64,000 nucleotides of DNA from Planctomycetaceae bacterium (GTDB lineage: Bacteria > Planctomycetota > Planctomycetia > Planctomycetales > Planctomycetaceae), in the NCBI GenBank assembly GCA_020426325.1, contig JAGQQG010000007.1, positions 32,829-96,828 of the forward strand, read 5' to 3'. Position 1 is the stretch's first letter. Each line of letters starts with the position of its first letter. This document shows positions 28,261 through 39,729 of the stretch, in pieces. The notes under the pieces were generated by a model. The model saw only the letters and a list, made by a program, of their open reading frames with translations. It did not search any database and was not told where the DNA came from. A program made the translations under genes and the position numbers.

Positions 28261-29597
28261 AGCTCTGCGATGGGGTCTTGCTTGGAGAGGTACTGCGGTC
28301 GGCCGGACGGGTCGCGGAGCGTCGTGTGGCTCGTGTCGATCCCGAGGTTCCGGTAGACCGTGGCGAAGATCTCCTGCACATCAACAGGTCGTGTCTGAGC
28401 ACGCTCGCCGAGGCGGTTGGTGCTGCCGATTGCCTGACCGGTCCGCATCCCGCCGCCAGCCATGAAGGCACAGCTGACCTCTGTCCAGTGATCGCGACCG
28501 CCACCGGAGTTGATCTTCGGCGTGCGGCCGAATTCGCCCCAGACGAGGACGGTGACATCGTCCAGAATCCCCCGCTCATCGAGATCCGTAATGAGTGCGG
28601 AAACCCCCTGATCCAGCTTGGGGCCATGATCACGGACCAGCCCCTCGTTGTCTCCGTGACTGTCCCATCGGCCGTAACTCATCGAGACGCAGCGGACCCC
28701 TGCCTCGACAAGTCGTCGAGCCATCAGGATGTGCTCGTTGATGGTGGGCGATCCGTCATACTGAAACCGGTAGGGCTTCCCGTCTCCGTACCGCTCACGA
28801 AGTGCAGGATCTTCCTTTGAGAGATCGAGGGCATCGATCAGCTTGCTGGAGGTGAGCACATCAAATGCGCGCTGCTCATAAGCGTCGAGAGCTTCGAGCT
28901 TTCCCGAGGCGTCGACGTCGCGGCGGAGTTTGTCGATGCTGCCCAGGAGTTGCTTGCGGTTGTCCAAGCGGTCGAGGGTGATGCCGTTGAGCTTCATGTC
29001 GGCCATGCCCTGGCCATTGGGCTGGAAGGGAGAGTAGGTCGGGCCGAGGAAACCGGGCGTGCCGGGGTCCTTCCATACGCCGACATCTGCGAGGCCGACA
29101 TACGGCGGCACACTCCGATCGACCGGTCCCTGCAACTTCGTGAGTACACTGCCGAGTGCGGGGTGTCCCCCCATGGAACGGAGTTCGGAGTAACGCCATC
29201 CGGTCATGCACTGAAATGAGTCGTGACGTCCTTCGCAGCCCACGACGGCACGAAGCACGACGGACTTATCCATCAACTGGGCGAGTTTGGGAAAGCACTC
29301 GCAAATCTGAATGCCCGGAACATTCGTCGAAATCGGTTGAAACGGACCGCGAATTTCCTTGGGAGCTTCGGTCTTGATCTCCCACATGTCCTGATGCGGA
29401 GGCCCTCCGCCCAGAAAAATGTTGATGACCGCCTTGTGCCCCAGCGACGTCCCACTGGCGGCCTCGGCCCGGTAGATGTCAGCCAGATTTAGACCCGCTG
29501 CCCCGACCCCCAAGGCTCCGATCTTGAGAAATGACCTGCGAGAGACACCGTCGCAGTACGCTGCTCGAGAGGATTTCGATCCATACAATGTCAGCAT
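28254..29597 (-). CDS. DUF1501 protein with Tat signal
   Basis: 447 residues. A twin-arginine leader (VSRRSFLKIGALGVGAAGLNL) precedes the DUF1501 domain: INIFLGGGPPHQDMWEIK, LPFRQ-less PFQPISTNVPGIQICECFP, VSMSYGRWDSHGDN and VLVWGEFGRTPKIN, then GGRDHWTEVSCAFMAGGGM. The fold is alkaline-phosphatase/sulfatase-like but lacks the sulfatase Cys motif. These proteins usually pair with a DUF1549/DUF1553 gene in planctomycetes; this copy has none adjacent. The two other copies in the window (41.2 and 46.2 kb) do have a partner. Confidence 0.92.
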   Translation of the reverse strand: MLTLYGSKSSRAAYCDGVSRRSFLKIGALGVGAAGLNLADIYRAEAASGTSLGHKAVINIFLGGGPPHQDMWEIKTEAPKEIRGPFQPISTNVPGIQICECFPKLAQLMDKSVVLRAVVGCEGRHDSFQCMTGWRYSELRSMGGHPALGSVLTKLQGPVDRSVPPYVGLADVGVWKDPGTPGFLGPTYSPFQPNGQGMADMKLNGITLDRLDNRKQLLGSIDKLRRDVDASGKLEALDAYEQRAFDVLTSSKLIDALDLSKEDPALRERYGDGKPYRFQYDGSPTINEHILMARRLVEAGVRCVSMSYGRWDSHGDNEGLVRDHGPKLDQGVSALITDLDERGILDDVTVLVWGEFGRTPKINSGGGRDHWTEVSCAFMAGGGMRTGQAIGSTNRLGERAQTRPVDVQEIFATVYRNLGIDTSHTTLRDPSGRPQYLSKQDPIAELY

Positions 29598-29982
29598 AAT
29601 CTCTCCGATGCTCGGGGAACTTGGCCTGAGAATCCCGATTTTCCCTGATCCTGATTATCCCATGCCCGATCGTGTCCGTCTAGGTGAGACGTTCTCGCTT
29701 CTGGTGAGATTGAAACCTGACTTGCGGAGGGGGAAGGAAACTTCTTGACTCGTCTCCACCGCTGAATAGACTGAATTTGATGCGGTGCCCTGCCCGCATG
29801 GGCTGATTGAATGGATTGTTGCAGCTGTGTCGATCACAGGCGTGCTCCGGTTCACGCAACCTTGGACGAGTCTGTTGAAGTCTGAGCAGGAGGCGATCGA
29901 CACTATACATGAGGGCATCTGTCTGCGCAGTTGTTAAGCTAAGGGTCTGCGTGCGGACCACACTGAAAACAAGGAACTTCTC
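29598..29982. other. Divergent intergenic region, 385 bases
   Basis: Separates the DUF1501 gene (minus) from the coiled-coil membrane protein (plus). No coherent gene is seen; promoters for both directions are expected here but no strong -35/-10 pair stands out. Confidence 0.3.
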
Positions 29983-31488
29983 ATGGCCTCGTCCGACAAG
30001 CCGACTGCCGTCCATTTCACGCTCATCTTCTTCGTGATGGCGACGCTGATCCTCGCAGTGATGACTTACCTCAACTGGCGAGACCTGAAGGACGTGAACG
30101 CGAGCCTTGAGACCACAAAAGCCGACCTCGGTAAGGCCAATACCGGAATTGCCAACCGCATCGCTGAGATCGATGCGATGAAAGAAGCGTTAGGCTATAA
30201 CTTCCCGGATGTCGGAGCGGCTGGCAGTGCAGGAACGGTTTTGGGCCAGTTGAGTACGGACCTGGCATCGTTCGGTCGGGACTTGCAGGAGCCCACCGTC
30301 GCTGCAACAGCCGTCGCCTTGAGGACCCGAATCAGCCAGCTGGAGTCGGAACTCCTATCAACGCAACAGTCGCTTGAGGAAGTTCAATCGCAACTCCTGG
30401 CAGTTCAATCGAGATACCAGGGACAGGTTGACGAGATCCAGAAATCGCAACAGGGGTCCGAATCCAACCTGCAGAAGAACATAGCCGATCGTGACGAAGT
30501 CGTTCGACAGAAGGACGCCGAACTCACTCAACTGCGATCCGATTACAACACGGCAAAGGTTCAGATCGGCCAGCTTGGCGACCAGATGGAGTCCATGCGC
30601 AGAGGATTTGAAGAAGATTTGGCAGAGCTGACAAAATTTAACACTCAACTTCGCCAAGAATTGGACCAAGTCAACCGTGTGAGCTTTGAAGTCCCGGATG
30701 GCAAGATTCGTCGCGTGGACAACAACACGCGGACCGTGTGGCTCAATCTGGGCGATGCTGACAGCCTCCGCACTCAGACCACCTTCAGTGTTTACGATCA
30801 GGATCATCACGGCGTTGGTCGAGGTCCGGAAGATATCAAGGGACGAGTGGAGGTGGTCCGTATTCTGGGGCCACATCTTTCACAAGCTCGAATCCTCGAA
30901 GAAGATCTGGTTCGGCCAATGTCTGAGGAAGATGTGGTTTACTCTCCTGTCTGGTCAGCCGGTGTCACCGAGAGCTTTGCGTTCGTGGGTGAAATCGACT
31001 TCGATGGCGACGGCCAGAGTGACCGCGATCAACTTCACGACATCCTGGAACAAACAGGAGCAAAGATTTCCGTCGAAATCGATGACGAAGGCTATCGCAT
31101 TCCTGAGGATGCCGAGATCACCAAGGACACGAAGTTTCTGGTGAAGGGGTACTTCCCTGATCCAGCAGACTATGCATCTGAAGATCCGAACCGCGAGAGG
31201 ATCAATCGCATGCAGGAACAAGCCAGCCTGATGGAAGAACGTGCCCTGCGACAGGGAGTGCGCATCCTCAGCTTGAACGAGTTCCTGGCCTTTATGGGAT
31301 ATCGTCCGACACAGCGGCTGTTCCTTCCGGGCTCCAACATGCCGTACACCCTGCGTGGTGGAAATGAAGATGCCATCGGCAATCCCGAGTCCCAATACTC
31401 CACGGGTCAGACCTCGGAACTGTTCCGTCGGCCGCTCGATTCCAAGGGCAACGCTGTGAAGCCCGGAACTCGTAACTACGGGAACTGA
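29983..31488 (+). CDS. Membrane-anchored coiled-coil protein of unknown function
   Basis: 501 residues. One N-terminal membrane helix (HFTLIFFVMATLILAVMTYL) is followed by a long coiled coil from about residue 35 to 235 (repeated Glu/Gln/Leu heptads such as LRTRISQLESELLSTQQSLEE and DAELTQLRSDYNTAKVQIGQL). The next about 100 residues look like a beta domain (VSFEVPDGKIRRVDNNTRTVWLN). Residues about 325-395 (AFVGEIDFDGDGQSDRDQL through ITKDTKFLVKG) vaguely resemble a BRCT-type fold, which I regard as speculative. The aldo/keto reductase gene begins 10 bases after the stop, suggesting co-transcription. Confidence 0.75.
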   Translation: MASSDKPTAVHFTLIFFVMATLILAVMTYLNWRDLKDVNASLETTKADLGKANTGIANRIAEIDAMKEALGYNFPDVGAAGSAGTVLGQLSTDLASFGRDLQEPTVAATAVALRTRISQLESELLSTQQSLEEVQSQLLAVQSRYQGQVDEIQKSQQGSESNLQKNIADRDEVVRQKDAELTQLRSDYNTAKVQIGQLGDQMESMRRGFEEDLAELTKFNTQLRQELDQVNRVSFEVPDGKIRRVDNNTRTVWLNLGDADSLRTQTTFSVYDQDHHGVGRGPEDIKGRVEVVRILGPHLSQARILEEDLVRPMSEEDVVYSPVWSAGVTESFAFVGEIDFDGDGQSDRDQLHDILEQTGAKISVEIDDEGYRIPEDAEITKDTKFLVKGYFPDPADYASEDPNRERINRMQEQASLMEERALRQGVRILSLNEFLAFMGYRPTQRLFLPGSNMPYTLRGGNEDAIGNPESQYSTGQTSELFRRPLDSKGNAVKPGTRNYGN

Positions 31489-31498
31489 GCTTCCCGTC

Positions 31499-32461
31499 AT
31501 GCTGCGGCGTCTCGGCACGACTGATTTGTTTGTCACCCCGGTTGCCATGGGCTGCTGGCCCATCGCTGGGATTACGAGCATTGACGTGAACGAGAGTGAC
31601 AGCCTCGCCACGTTAGCCGCAGCCTTCGATGCAGGCATCAACTTCTTCGATACGGCCTATGTCTACGGCTATGACGGAGAAAGTGAGCGGCTGATCGGCC
31701 GCGCACTTGGTCCGCATCGCGATGAGATCGTCATCGCTTCCAAATGCGGCATCCACTGGGAAGACGGAAAACAGGTCAAGGACGGGCGTCCGGAAACCAT
31801 TCGCAGCCAGTGTGAGGAAAGCTTACGGCGGCTCGGTACTGACCGCATCGACCTCTATTACCTTCACGCTCCGGACCCGGACACGCCAATCAGCGAGTCG
31901 GCCCGAGCCTTGCGAGAATTACTGGACGCGGGGAAAGTCCGTGCCATCGGCGTGTCGAACCTGCATACGGTTGAACGCTATGAGCAGTTCCAGGAGGTCT
32001 GTCCCATCACGGCTGCTCAACCCCATTACAACATGTTGCAGCGAGAGATCGAAGCCGACCAGCTCCCCTGGTGCCGCGCTCATGACGTGTCAACGGTGGT
32101 CTACTGGCCGTTGATGAAGGGCTTCCTCGCCGGCAAGCTGTCACGCGATCACGAGTGGGACCCGCGAGATGGTCGACAAAAGTATCCGATCTTCCAGGGG
32201 GATCAGTGGGTCAAAACTCATGACTTTGTCGATAAGCTCCGTTCGATCGCTGAGGATCTTGGCTGCACGGTGTCACAACTCGTGACCGCCTGGACGATCG
32301 CGCGGCCGGGCATCACCGCGGCTTTATGCGGTGCCAAGCGACCTGCACAGATTCGCGAGACGGCAGCAGCCATGTCGCTGTCGCTTTCGGAGGACGCGCT
32401 CCGGCGGATCGAAACCGCGATTCAAGAACGTGGTGAGGTCAGCTCTCGCGCCGCTGTCTGA
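31499..32461 (+). CDS. Aldo/keto reductase
   Basis: 320 residues, cytoplasmic. The family's catalytic tetrad is visible: Asp in FDAGINFFDTAYVYG, Tyr in the same segment, Lys in IVIASKCGIHWEDG and His in LYYLHAPDPDTP. The C-terminal cofactor loop is present around CGAKRPAQIRETAAAM. The enzyme reduces carbonyl substrates with NADPH, but the substrate is not indicated. It starts 10 bases after the coiled-coil gene. Confidence 0.93.
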   Translation: MLRRLGTTDLFVTPVAMGCWPIAGITSIDVNESDSLATLAAAFDAGINFFDTAYVYGYDGESERLIGRALGPHRDEIVIASKCGIHWEDGKQVKDGRPETIRSQCEESLRRLGTDRIDLYYLHAPDPDTPISESARALRELLDAGKVRAIGVSNLHTVERYEQFQEVCPITAAQPHYNMLQREIEADQLPWCRAHDVSTVVYWPLMKGFLAGKLSRDHEWDPRDGRQKYPIFQGDQWVKTHDFVDKLRSIAEDLGCTVSQLVTAWTIARPGITAALCGAKRPAQIRETAAAMSLSLSEDALRRIETAIQERGEVSSRAAV

Positions 32462-32724
32462 GCCGCTTGAGCACGACTTGTAACCACCTTCCCCTAAGAG
32501 ACTTCCGGAAGAAGTGCGTCGTCTGACTTCAGAATTCCTTTGACGATTGGGGTTCTGCTGTTTACGCTACGTGATGGCTTGATTGAGAGTCCTGTTACGA
32601 TTCCAAGTCTGCGTTCTGCGGAGATCGGACCTCACTTGAAGTCACACTTCCACGCGGCATACACGTCGCTGTTCTGGCAATCGTGTGTTCCGTTCAATGC
32701 GATGGGCTTCTGGAGACCTGGATT

Positions 32725-33171
32725 ATGAATGGATATCCTCCCGGCACTGAGCGTACCCTGTCTGACTTTGTGACCCTTGAATACATCTTGTTGGGAGATC
32801 TTCGCGACCTCTTGGAAGAAGAGTCGAACGAACAGACAACGCGTTGGCTCGTCGCCGTGCTGGACACTCTTCTCGACACGCTGCCCCGCGAGTTGGCACT
32901 CAAGTCAGAGGATGGCTATCTCGAAGACGTCCTGTGTGAACATCCCCACTGGCAGCCTCAAGTGGAACGGCTGCGAAGTGAATATGTTCGACTCTGCGTC
33001 TGGCTGGAAGAACTTCGCGACCGGCTCGTCAGTCGTACCCCCTTCGGAGACATCGCTGAGCGTGTCCGTCACGACCTGCGTGAATGGATGGCCGCCTTAC
33101 ACGCGCATCACCGCCACGAGCATCGATTGCTTCAGACGTCGATCAACCTTGAGGTCGGCGGAGGCGATTGA
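32725..33171 (+). CDS. Small all-helical protein, possibly hemerythrin-like
   Basis: 148 residues from the ATG at 32725 (an upstream in-frame ATG at 32683 adds a Cys-rich tail with no family support). The sequence is highly charged and helical (YILLGDLRDLLEEESNEQTTRWL, LDTLPRELALK). The C-terminus HHRHEHRLLQTSINLEVGGGD recalls planctomycete proteins with hemerythrin HHE-type ends, but the full set of iron-ligand His/Glu residues is not evident, so binding is only a guess. No close operon partner. Confidence 0.5.
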   Translation: MNGYPPGTERTLSDFVTLEYILLGDLRDLLEEESNEQTTRWLVAVLDTLLDTLPRELALKSEDGYLEDVLCEHPHWQPQVERLRSEYVRLCVWLEELRDRLVSRTPFGDIAERVRHDLREWMAALHAHHRHEHRLLQTSINLEVGGGD

Positions 33172-33256
33172 TCTGTTCCGTTACAGCCGCCCGCTTCAGC
33201 AGAAGTCGACTCCCCCGTTGTGCCATACATGCATATGACTGGCATAACGGGGCTGT

Positions 33257-35323
<2,067 letters not shown>

Positions 35324-35427
35324 AGAGGTCGTTTCCAGATCGTGAGATTGTGGTCTGAGATCCCACTGTGTCGCTTGCGAGCTCATTTTTCAAATCTGGC
35401 ATTTCAGATTTCGATCCGAGATCCCAA

Positions 35428-35802
35428 AAGGGGAGTGGGCCGATAAGCCGGGTTATGTCGTGAGCGGTCATTTCTCTGGGGTGACGATTGCTCGCCACCT
35501 CGACGCGACCTACCCGGAGGTCAGGCGGAACGGACAGTTCCTCCCTCCTGCTCGGTCTTGCTCCCGGTGGGGTTTACCCTGCCATCGCTGTCACCAGCAA
35601 CGCGGTGCGCTCTTACCGCACCATTTCACCCTTACCTGTGAGGAAACACGGTTCCTCCATCGGCGGTGTGTTTTCTGTGGCACTTTCCCGATCCTCGCGG
35701 ATGGTGGACGTTATCCACCACCGTGTCCTGCGGAGCCCGGACTTTCCTCCACTGGGATGATCTTCGACCATCCCAGCAGCGACCGCCTGGCCCACTCCCG
35801 CA
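35428..35802 (-). ncRNA. rnpB: RNase P RNA (bacterial class A)
   Basis: On the minus strand the 5' part reads GGGAGTGGGCCAGGCGG, followed by GGAGGAAAGTCCGGGCTCCG (minus strand of about 35731-35752), the hallmark P4/J3-4 region. The 3' part has ACCCGGCTTATCGGCC, the conserved end. The 5' arm (35789-35799) and 3' arm (35431-35441) pair as an 11-base P1 helix, which fixes the ends within a few bases. Length about 375 nt fits class A. It processes the 5' ends of tRNA precursors. The RNA lies on the same strand as, and upstream of, the FAD oxidoreductase gene. Confidence 0.93.
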
Positions 35803-36123
35803 CCCATTCTATGGGTTGTTCGACGGAATCATGCCGGTTTCCAGTAATTCACGCGATTTTTTTCGAGAAGAATGCATTCGAATGGATAGAATTCGCCGAC
35901 CGGTATTGTCACCGGTAAAAGACCAAACACACTTCCCATCGGTGGGATTACTCTTCCCACCGGAATTTGACGGCAGATTCTCGTGGTTGTAGATTATGAT
36001 TCGACGAGAGAGTCACAACGGAGCCAACGGAAGTGTTAAAGGACGCGGAGCCACCCAGATTGGTTCCGTCAGCAGTGATGGACTTCGAAAAAGCTGGGCC
36101 GAGCTTGAGTCTGGATTGTCTTG
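35803..36123. other. Intergenic region with two small hairpins
   Basis: Between rnpB (minus) and the FHA gene (plus). CGGTGGG (35940-35946) pairs with CCCACCG (35956-35962), and two ACCGGT palindromes lie close together at 35899-35904 and 35911-35916. The promoters of rnpB and of the FHA gene should be here, but I could not pick a convincing -10/-35 pair. Confidence 0.35.
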
Positions 36124-36618
36124 ATGGAACCTCAGGCAGTTTTGGGTGAGCTGATTCCTTGCGGGGGGGGAGATCCCATTCCTCTCCTGCGTGTCAGTTT
36201 GACCGTGGGGAGACGGTCAAATTGCGACATCTCGCTGAGGTTTCCCAATGTTTCCTCACAGCACTGCCAGCTTCAGTTGATCAATGGCTACTGGCATCTC
36301 CGCGATCTCAACAGCCGCAATGGCATTAAGGTCAATGGAGTACGGTGTGATCAGAAGTGGTTACTCCCCGGTGACGAAGTCTCCATCGCCAAGCACCGTT
36401 ATGAATTGGTCTATCATCCGGATGGTGACGCACCGCCGCCGATTGATGAAGATCCCTTCTCGATCAGTCTGCTGGAAAAGGCCGGTCTTTCACGTCGACG
36501 CAACCGTGACGACTTTGAGGGGGCGCCGCACAATTCACGCCATCGGGACGTCAACTCCAACAATGAACTGGAACGCGAAGTCAGTGAATGGCTGGCCGAT
36601 GACGATGAGAATGAATGA
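36124..36618 (+). CDS. FHA-domain protein
   Basis: 164 residues from the ATG at 36124 (a TTG directly before it could also start). The forkhead-associated domain covers about residues 5-100: LTVGRRSNCDI, FPNVSSQHCQLQLI, HLRDLNSRNGIKVNGVR and LPGDEVSIAKHRYEL, with the conserved GR, SxxH and NG residues that recognise phosphothreonine. The C-terminal about 60 residues are charged and probably disordered, ending in an acidic patch (EWLADDDENE). It lies 78 bases before rsgA on the same strand. The kinase partner is not in the window. Confidence 0.9.
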   Translation: MEPQAVLGELIPCGGGDPIPLLRVSLTVGRRSNCDISLRFPNVSSQHCQLQLINGYWHLRDLNSRNGIKVNGVRCDQKWLLPGDEVSIAKHRYELVYHPDGDAPPPIDEDPFSISLLEKAGLSRRRNRDDFEGAPHNSRHRDVNSNNELEREVSEWLADDDENE

Positions 36619-36696
36619 CTTGCCGTCATGCGAGTGTGTCGATTCCGTTTCGAACTCGCAGAACTCGAGTTTGTTGTGGCTTCACATCGGGTTGTG

Positions 36697-37815
36697 ATGG
36701 CAAAAAAGCGTGCCAAGAAGGTTCGAGTTGCCTTTCGCAAAAATCGCGAGAAGCGTCCGCGGTCTCAAAATTTCACTCGCGATGCTCAAGAAGAGAGTGC
36801 AGTCGACCAGCAGGGTGCGGGGGAACGAATCACCGGAAAAGGCCAGCTGACACGCTACCGAACGATCATCAGTACCGACGATGATCCGGCAGGCGTACAA
36901 CGCAGGATTGATGAAGAGTCATGCGTCGCTGCGCGCGTGATCCGCGCGGTCGGAGCCAATCGATGTGACGTCTTGACAGATCCGGGTGTGTCATACTCGT
37001 GCACGGTGCGACGTGTTCTCCGCACGATGGCTCGTGATGCCCGGAACGCAGTCGTCGCAGGCGACCGGGTTATGGTTCTGCCGACGACGGAGAATGAAGG
37101 TGTGATTGAACGCATTGAACCGCGCCAAAGGGTCCTGTCGCGGGGGAGCGGTCGATTCGAACATATCATCGCAGCGAACATCGACCAATTGGCCATCGTC
37201 ACCTCGGCTGCTTCTCCGCCCCTGAAACCGGGCCTGATCGACCGGTTCCTGGTCAGTGCTGCCCGAGGCGGTGTTCGCCCCATCATTTGCATCAACAAGT
37301 CCGACCTCGCAGAACCCCGACAACTGCGAGCCATTCATGAACTCTATACAAATCTGGGTTACGAGGTGATCGAGACAGTGGCTGTGAACGAGGTCGGGAT
37401 TGAAGAATTGAGAGGGCAACTCATCGGAAAGGAAACGGTGTTTGCCGGTCAAAGCGGTGTGGGCAAATCCTCACTCTTGAACGCTGTACAACCGGGCCTC
37501 GGACTGCGAACGAGCCGGGTGAGTGACGATTCTGGGAAAGGAAGGCACACGACACGCCTGACAGAAATGATCCCAATTGATAGAGGGGGGTGGGTCATCG
37601 ACACACCGGGAGTCCGTCAGATGTCCTTGTGGGACGTTTCACCTGAGGAAATCGAAGCTTATTTCATCGAATTCCCGCCCTATGTGGCCGACTGCCACTT
37701 TCCAGACTGCACTCATACTCACGAAACAGGTTGTCGCGTGAAAGCTGCTGTCGCGGAAGGGCACATTTCGCCCCTCCGCTACGAGAGCTATCTCCGCATG
37801 TTTCATAACGACTGA
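36697..37815 (+). CDS. rsgA: Ribosome small subunit-dependent GTPase A
   Basis: 372 residues from the ATG at 36697, chosen because the extra upstream open frame lacks family support; the N-terminus (MAKKRAKKVRVAFRKNREKR) is basic, as expected for rRNA contact. An OB-fold precedes the circularly permuted GTPase domain, where G4 (CINKSDLAE) comes before G1 (GQSGVGKSSLLNAV) and G3 (VIDTPGVRQM). The zinc-binding C-terminal motif is CHFPDCTHTHETGC. RsgA assists late maturation of the 30S subunit. The permutation here is the family's normal one. Confidence 0.95.
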   Translation: MAKKRAKKVRVAFRKNREKRPRSQNFTRDAQEESAVDQQGAGERITGKGQLTRYRTIISTDDDPAGVQRRIDEESCVAARVIRAVGANRCDVLTDPGVSYSCTVRRVLRTMARDARNAVVAGDRVMVLPTTENEGVIERIEPRQRVLSRGSGRFEHIIAANIDQLAIVTSAASPPLKPGLIDRFLVSAARGGVRPIICINKSDLAEPRQLRAIHELYTNLGYEVIETVAVNEVGIEELRGQLIGKETVFAGQSGVGKSSLLNAVQPGLGLRTSRVSDDSGKGRHTTRLTEMIPIDRGGWVIDTPGVRQMSLWDVSPEEIEAYFIEFPPYVADCHFPDCTHTHETGCRVKAAVAEGHISPLRYESYLRMFHND

Positions 37816-37858
37816 TGATCGTCCAAGTCAGGAACTCACCAATCGTTGTCGTGAGTTT

Positions 37859-38353
37859 TCAGACCACTTCGCATCGTCCATCCATGTGCAGCAACAGTCC
37901 GGGACCCATGTCCGCAGGTGGTCGGTGAAGCACTTCCAGAGTGACGAACTGACCGCCAATTTTCCCGCTGATGATAGCGGTCGCCTCACTGGCCAGATCG
38001 CCCGCCTGATAGTACCCGTCGGGATTCTCACACCAGCTGACGTTTTTGATTTCATCGAAAAGATGACGTGCGGTTTCAAGATCGTAGCGAAAACCTGTCG
38101 GCAGGTTCGCTCCGTCTTCGGGTCCACCGACGACCTCGGTCAGGCCGAGAAACAGCTGGACCATCCAACCGTCATTGATGCACGAACAGACATATCCGGC
38201 ACGAGCCGATTCCCGGTCCGGCTCAAAACAATCAGCAGCTTCCTGGAGGAAAGCTTTGAGCCAATCAGGAAGTTGTAATCCTCGAGGGCGGTGATTTGGG
38301 AGAGAATCAAGTTGAGAAAGAAAATGACGGATCGACAAATGGGAATGACTCAC
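37859..38353 (-). CDS. Conserved-looking protein of unknown function, 164 residues
   Basis: Begins MSHSHLSIRHFLSQLDSLPNHR and contains PDWLKAFLQEAADCFEPDRESAR and a Gly-rich central part (LGLTEVVGGPEDGANLP) ending in LLHMDGRCEVV. No leader or membrane segment, no motif I recognise. Codon usage looks coding and it is convergent with rsgA. The next 400 bases upstream are empty. Confidence 0.55.
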   Translation of the reverse strand: MSHSHLSIRHFLSQLDSLPNHRPRGLQLPDWLKAFLQEAADCFEPDRESARAGYVCSCINDGWMVQLFLGLTEVVGGPEDGANLPTGFRYDLETARHLFDEIKNVSWCENPDGYYQAGDLASEATAIISGKIGGQFVTLEVLHRPPADMGPGLLLHMDGRCEVV

Positions 38354-38757
38354 AGTAGCGTCCTCATGTTGCGGGAATTGCGGTCACTCCCCTCGACCCT
38401 GCACAACAACTCCGTTCCCGGTGAGTTATCGGGACAGGTTGACATTGCGGTCGAGTGAAATGGTGCAGGGGAAACCCCTTCACGTCATTCCGGTCCCATC
38501 AGACCGATGATACGAGCCGTACCGAATTGGCCGAACAACGGGCGGCCCAACCAGAATCTGACATTTGCCGGGAGCCAGTTTCAAATTGAACAATCGCTCT
38601 GACAATCTCTTGGAAAAATGCCGGCTGCAGGATGGAATCCCGACATCTTGCGAGCCCCGCGACACAACAGATCCATGGCTCAAAATCAGTTCGATCCGAT
38701 TGCAACAGATAAATGGTTGGTATCGGGATCAAGTTCCCGAGTGAGCATCGACGCCTG
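38354..38757. other. Intergenic region, about 400 bases, nothing recognised
   Basis: Short open frames on the minus strand here (ending 38480 and 38499) overlap one another and show no coding character. No repeat, terminator or RNA was seen. Confidence 0.3.
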
Positions 38758-39714
38758 TTACGCTTCGGTCGGAGAGTTGCGGATCATCAGAGTAAAGAGA
38801 TCCAGAATGCTTTGAGAATCGACGTGCATCAGGACATCGATGTTGTGCTGAGTGGGAGACACCCTGCGGTTATCAAACACTGTCATTCCGCGTGTCAGTT
38901 CCCCTTGTGTTTCGACATCAACGGACATCGACTTCCGCTGAAAAAGATCCGGCCTGAGAACCGCAGCCAAAGCGACCACCTCGGCGAGCGGAAAGCCTTC
39001 GACTCCCAGATGTTCGTGCTGGGCCCGAAAAGCAAACGGCAATGTCTGATCAAGCAACCGACCGAATCGCGTGTGTTTGTCGATGGCCAGCCGATCATAT
39101 TGTGAAAAAGTCAGCATCACTCGCCGGGTCGCGTCCAACGGCACCAGCGTCTTCGTTGCCGGTGAACTGAGGACGGACCGTGCTGCCTCGGGATCTGCAA
39201 ACATATTGAACTCTGCAGACGCCGTCGCATCTCCTCCATGGGCGACCGATCCACCAAGAATAACCACTCCCTTCAGCAGAGAGAGAAACTCCGGACACCG
39301 TTCTTGTGCAAGTTCCAGATTCGTGAGCGGTCCGAGGGTGAGTAATGTGACCTCGTTGGGATGTGTCCGGACAAGGTCGACCAGGAGTTTGGGCGAATCG
39401 TGCTTCTGGTGCGGAGCAGCCACCGGTACCTTCAAATCGCCCAGTCCTCTGGGGCCGTTGAGGATCTTTGGATTTGGTCCGCCGCATTGATCCGCCAGGC
39501 TAACTGGCCCTTCAGCCCATCCCACCCTCGGCCACTTGAGCGGATCAAGTAATCCCACGATTGCATGGACATTGCGAGACGCATTCTCACCCGACGTGCA
39601 ACCAGCGGTCGGCGTAATCCCGATCAAGTCAATCTCAGGGTTGAGCAATGCCAGTGCAATCACCAGTGCATCACCAATTCCAGGATCGGCATCGATGATG
39701 AGCTTCTGTTCCAA
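38758..39714 (-). CDS. Inosine/uridine-type nucleoside hydrolase family protein
   Basis: 318 residues from the TTG at 39714. A strong GGAGGGGGG ribosome site six bases before this TTG decides the start; in-frame ATGs at 39738 and 39750 lack one. The N-terminal metal motif reads DADPGIGDALV, whereas canonical nucleoside hydrolases have DTDPGxDDA: the first Asp of the pair (position 14) is Gly here. The usual C-terminal HD pair also appears to be missing, the matching region reading FPLAEVVALA. The middle (TLLTLGPLTNLELAQERCPEFL, VILGGSVAHGGD, SAEFNMFADPEAA) is typical. Activity on ribosides is uncertain. Confidence 0.82.
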   Translation of the reverse strand: MEQKLIIDADPGIGDALVIALALLNPEIDLIGITPTAGCTSGENASRNVHAIVGLLDPLKWPRVGWAEGPVSLADQCGGPNPKILNGPRGLGDLKVPVAAPHQKHDSPKLLVDLVRTHPNEVTLLTLGPLTNLELAQERCPEFLSLLKGVVILGGSVAHGGDATASAEFNMFADPEAARSVLSSPATKTLVPLDATRRVMLTFSQYDRLAIDKHTRFGRLLDQTLPFAFRAQHEHLGVEGFPLAEVVALAAVLRPDLFQRKSMSVDVETQGELTRGMTVFDNRRVSPTQHNIDVLMHVDSQSILDLFTLMIRNSPTEA

Positions 39715-39720
39715 TCGTCT

Positions 39721-39729
39721 CCCCCCTCC
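39721..39729 (-). promoter_or_regulatory. Ribosome binding site that decides the nucleoside hydrolase start
   Basis: GGAGGGGGG on the minus strand lies six bases before the TTG at 39714. The two upstream in-frame ATGs have no comparable site, so initiation at TTG is preferred. Confidence 0.6.

Noticed and set aside
36697..37815. The GTPase motif order G4-G1-G3 as an unusual permutation
   Set aside because: This order is normal for the RsgA family.
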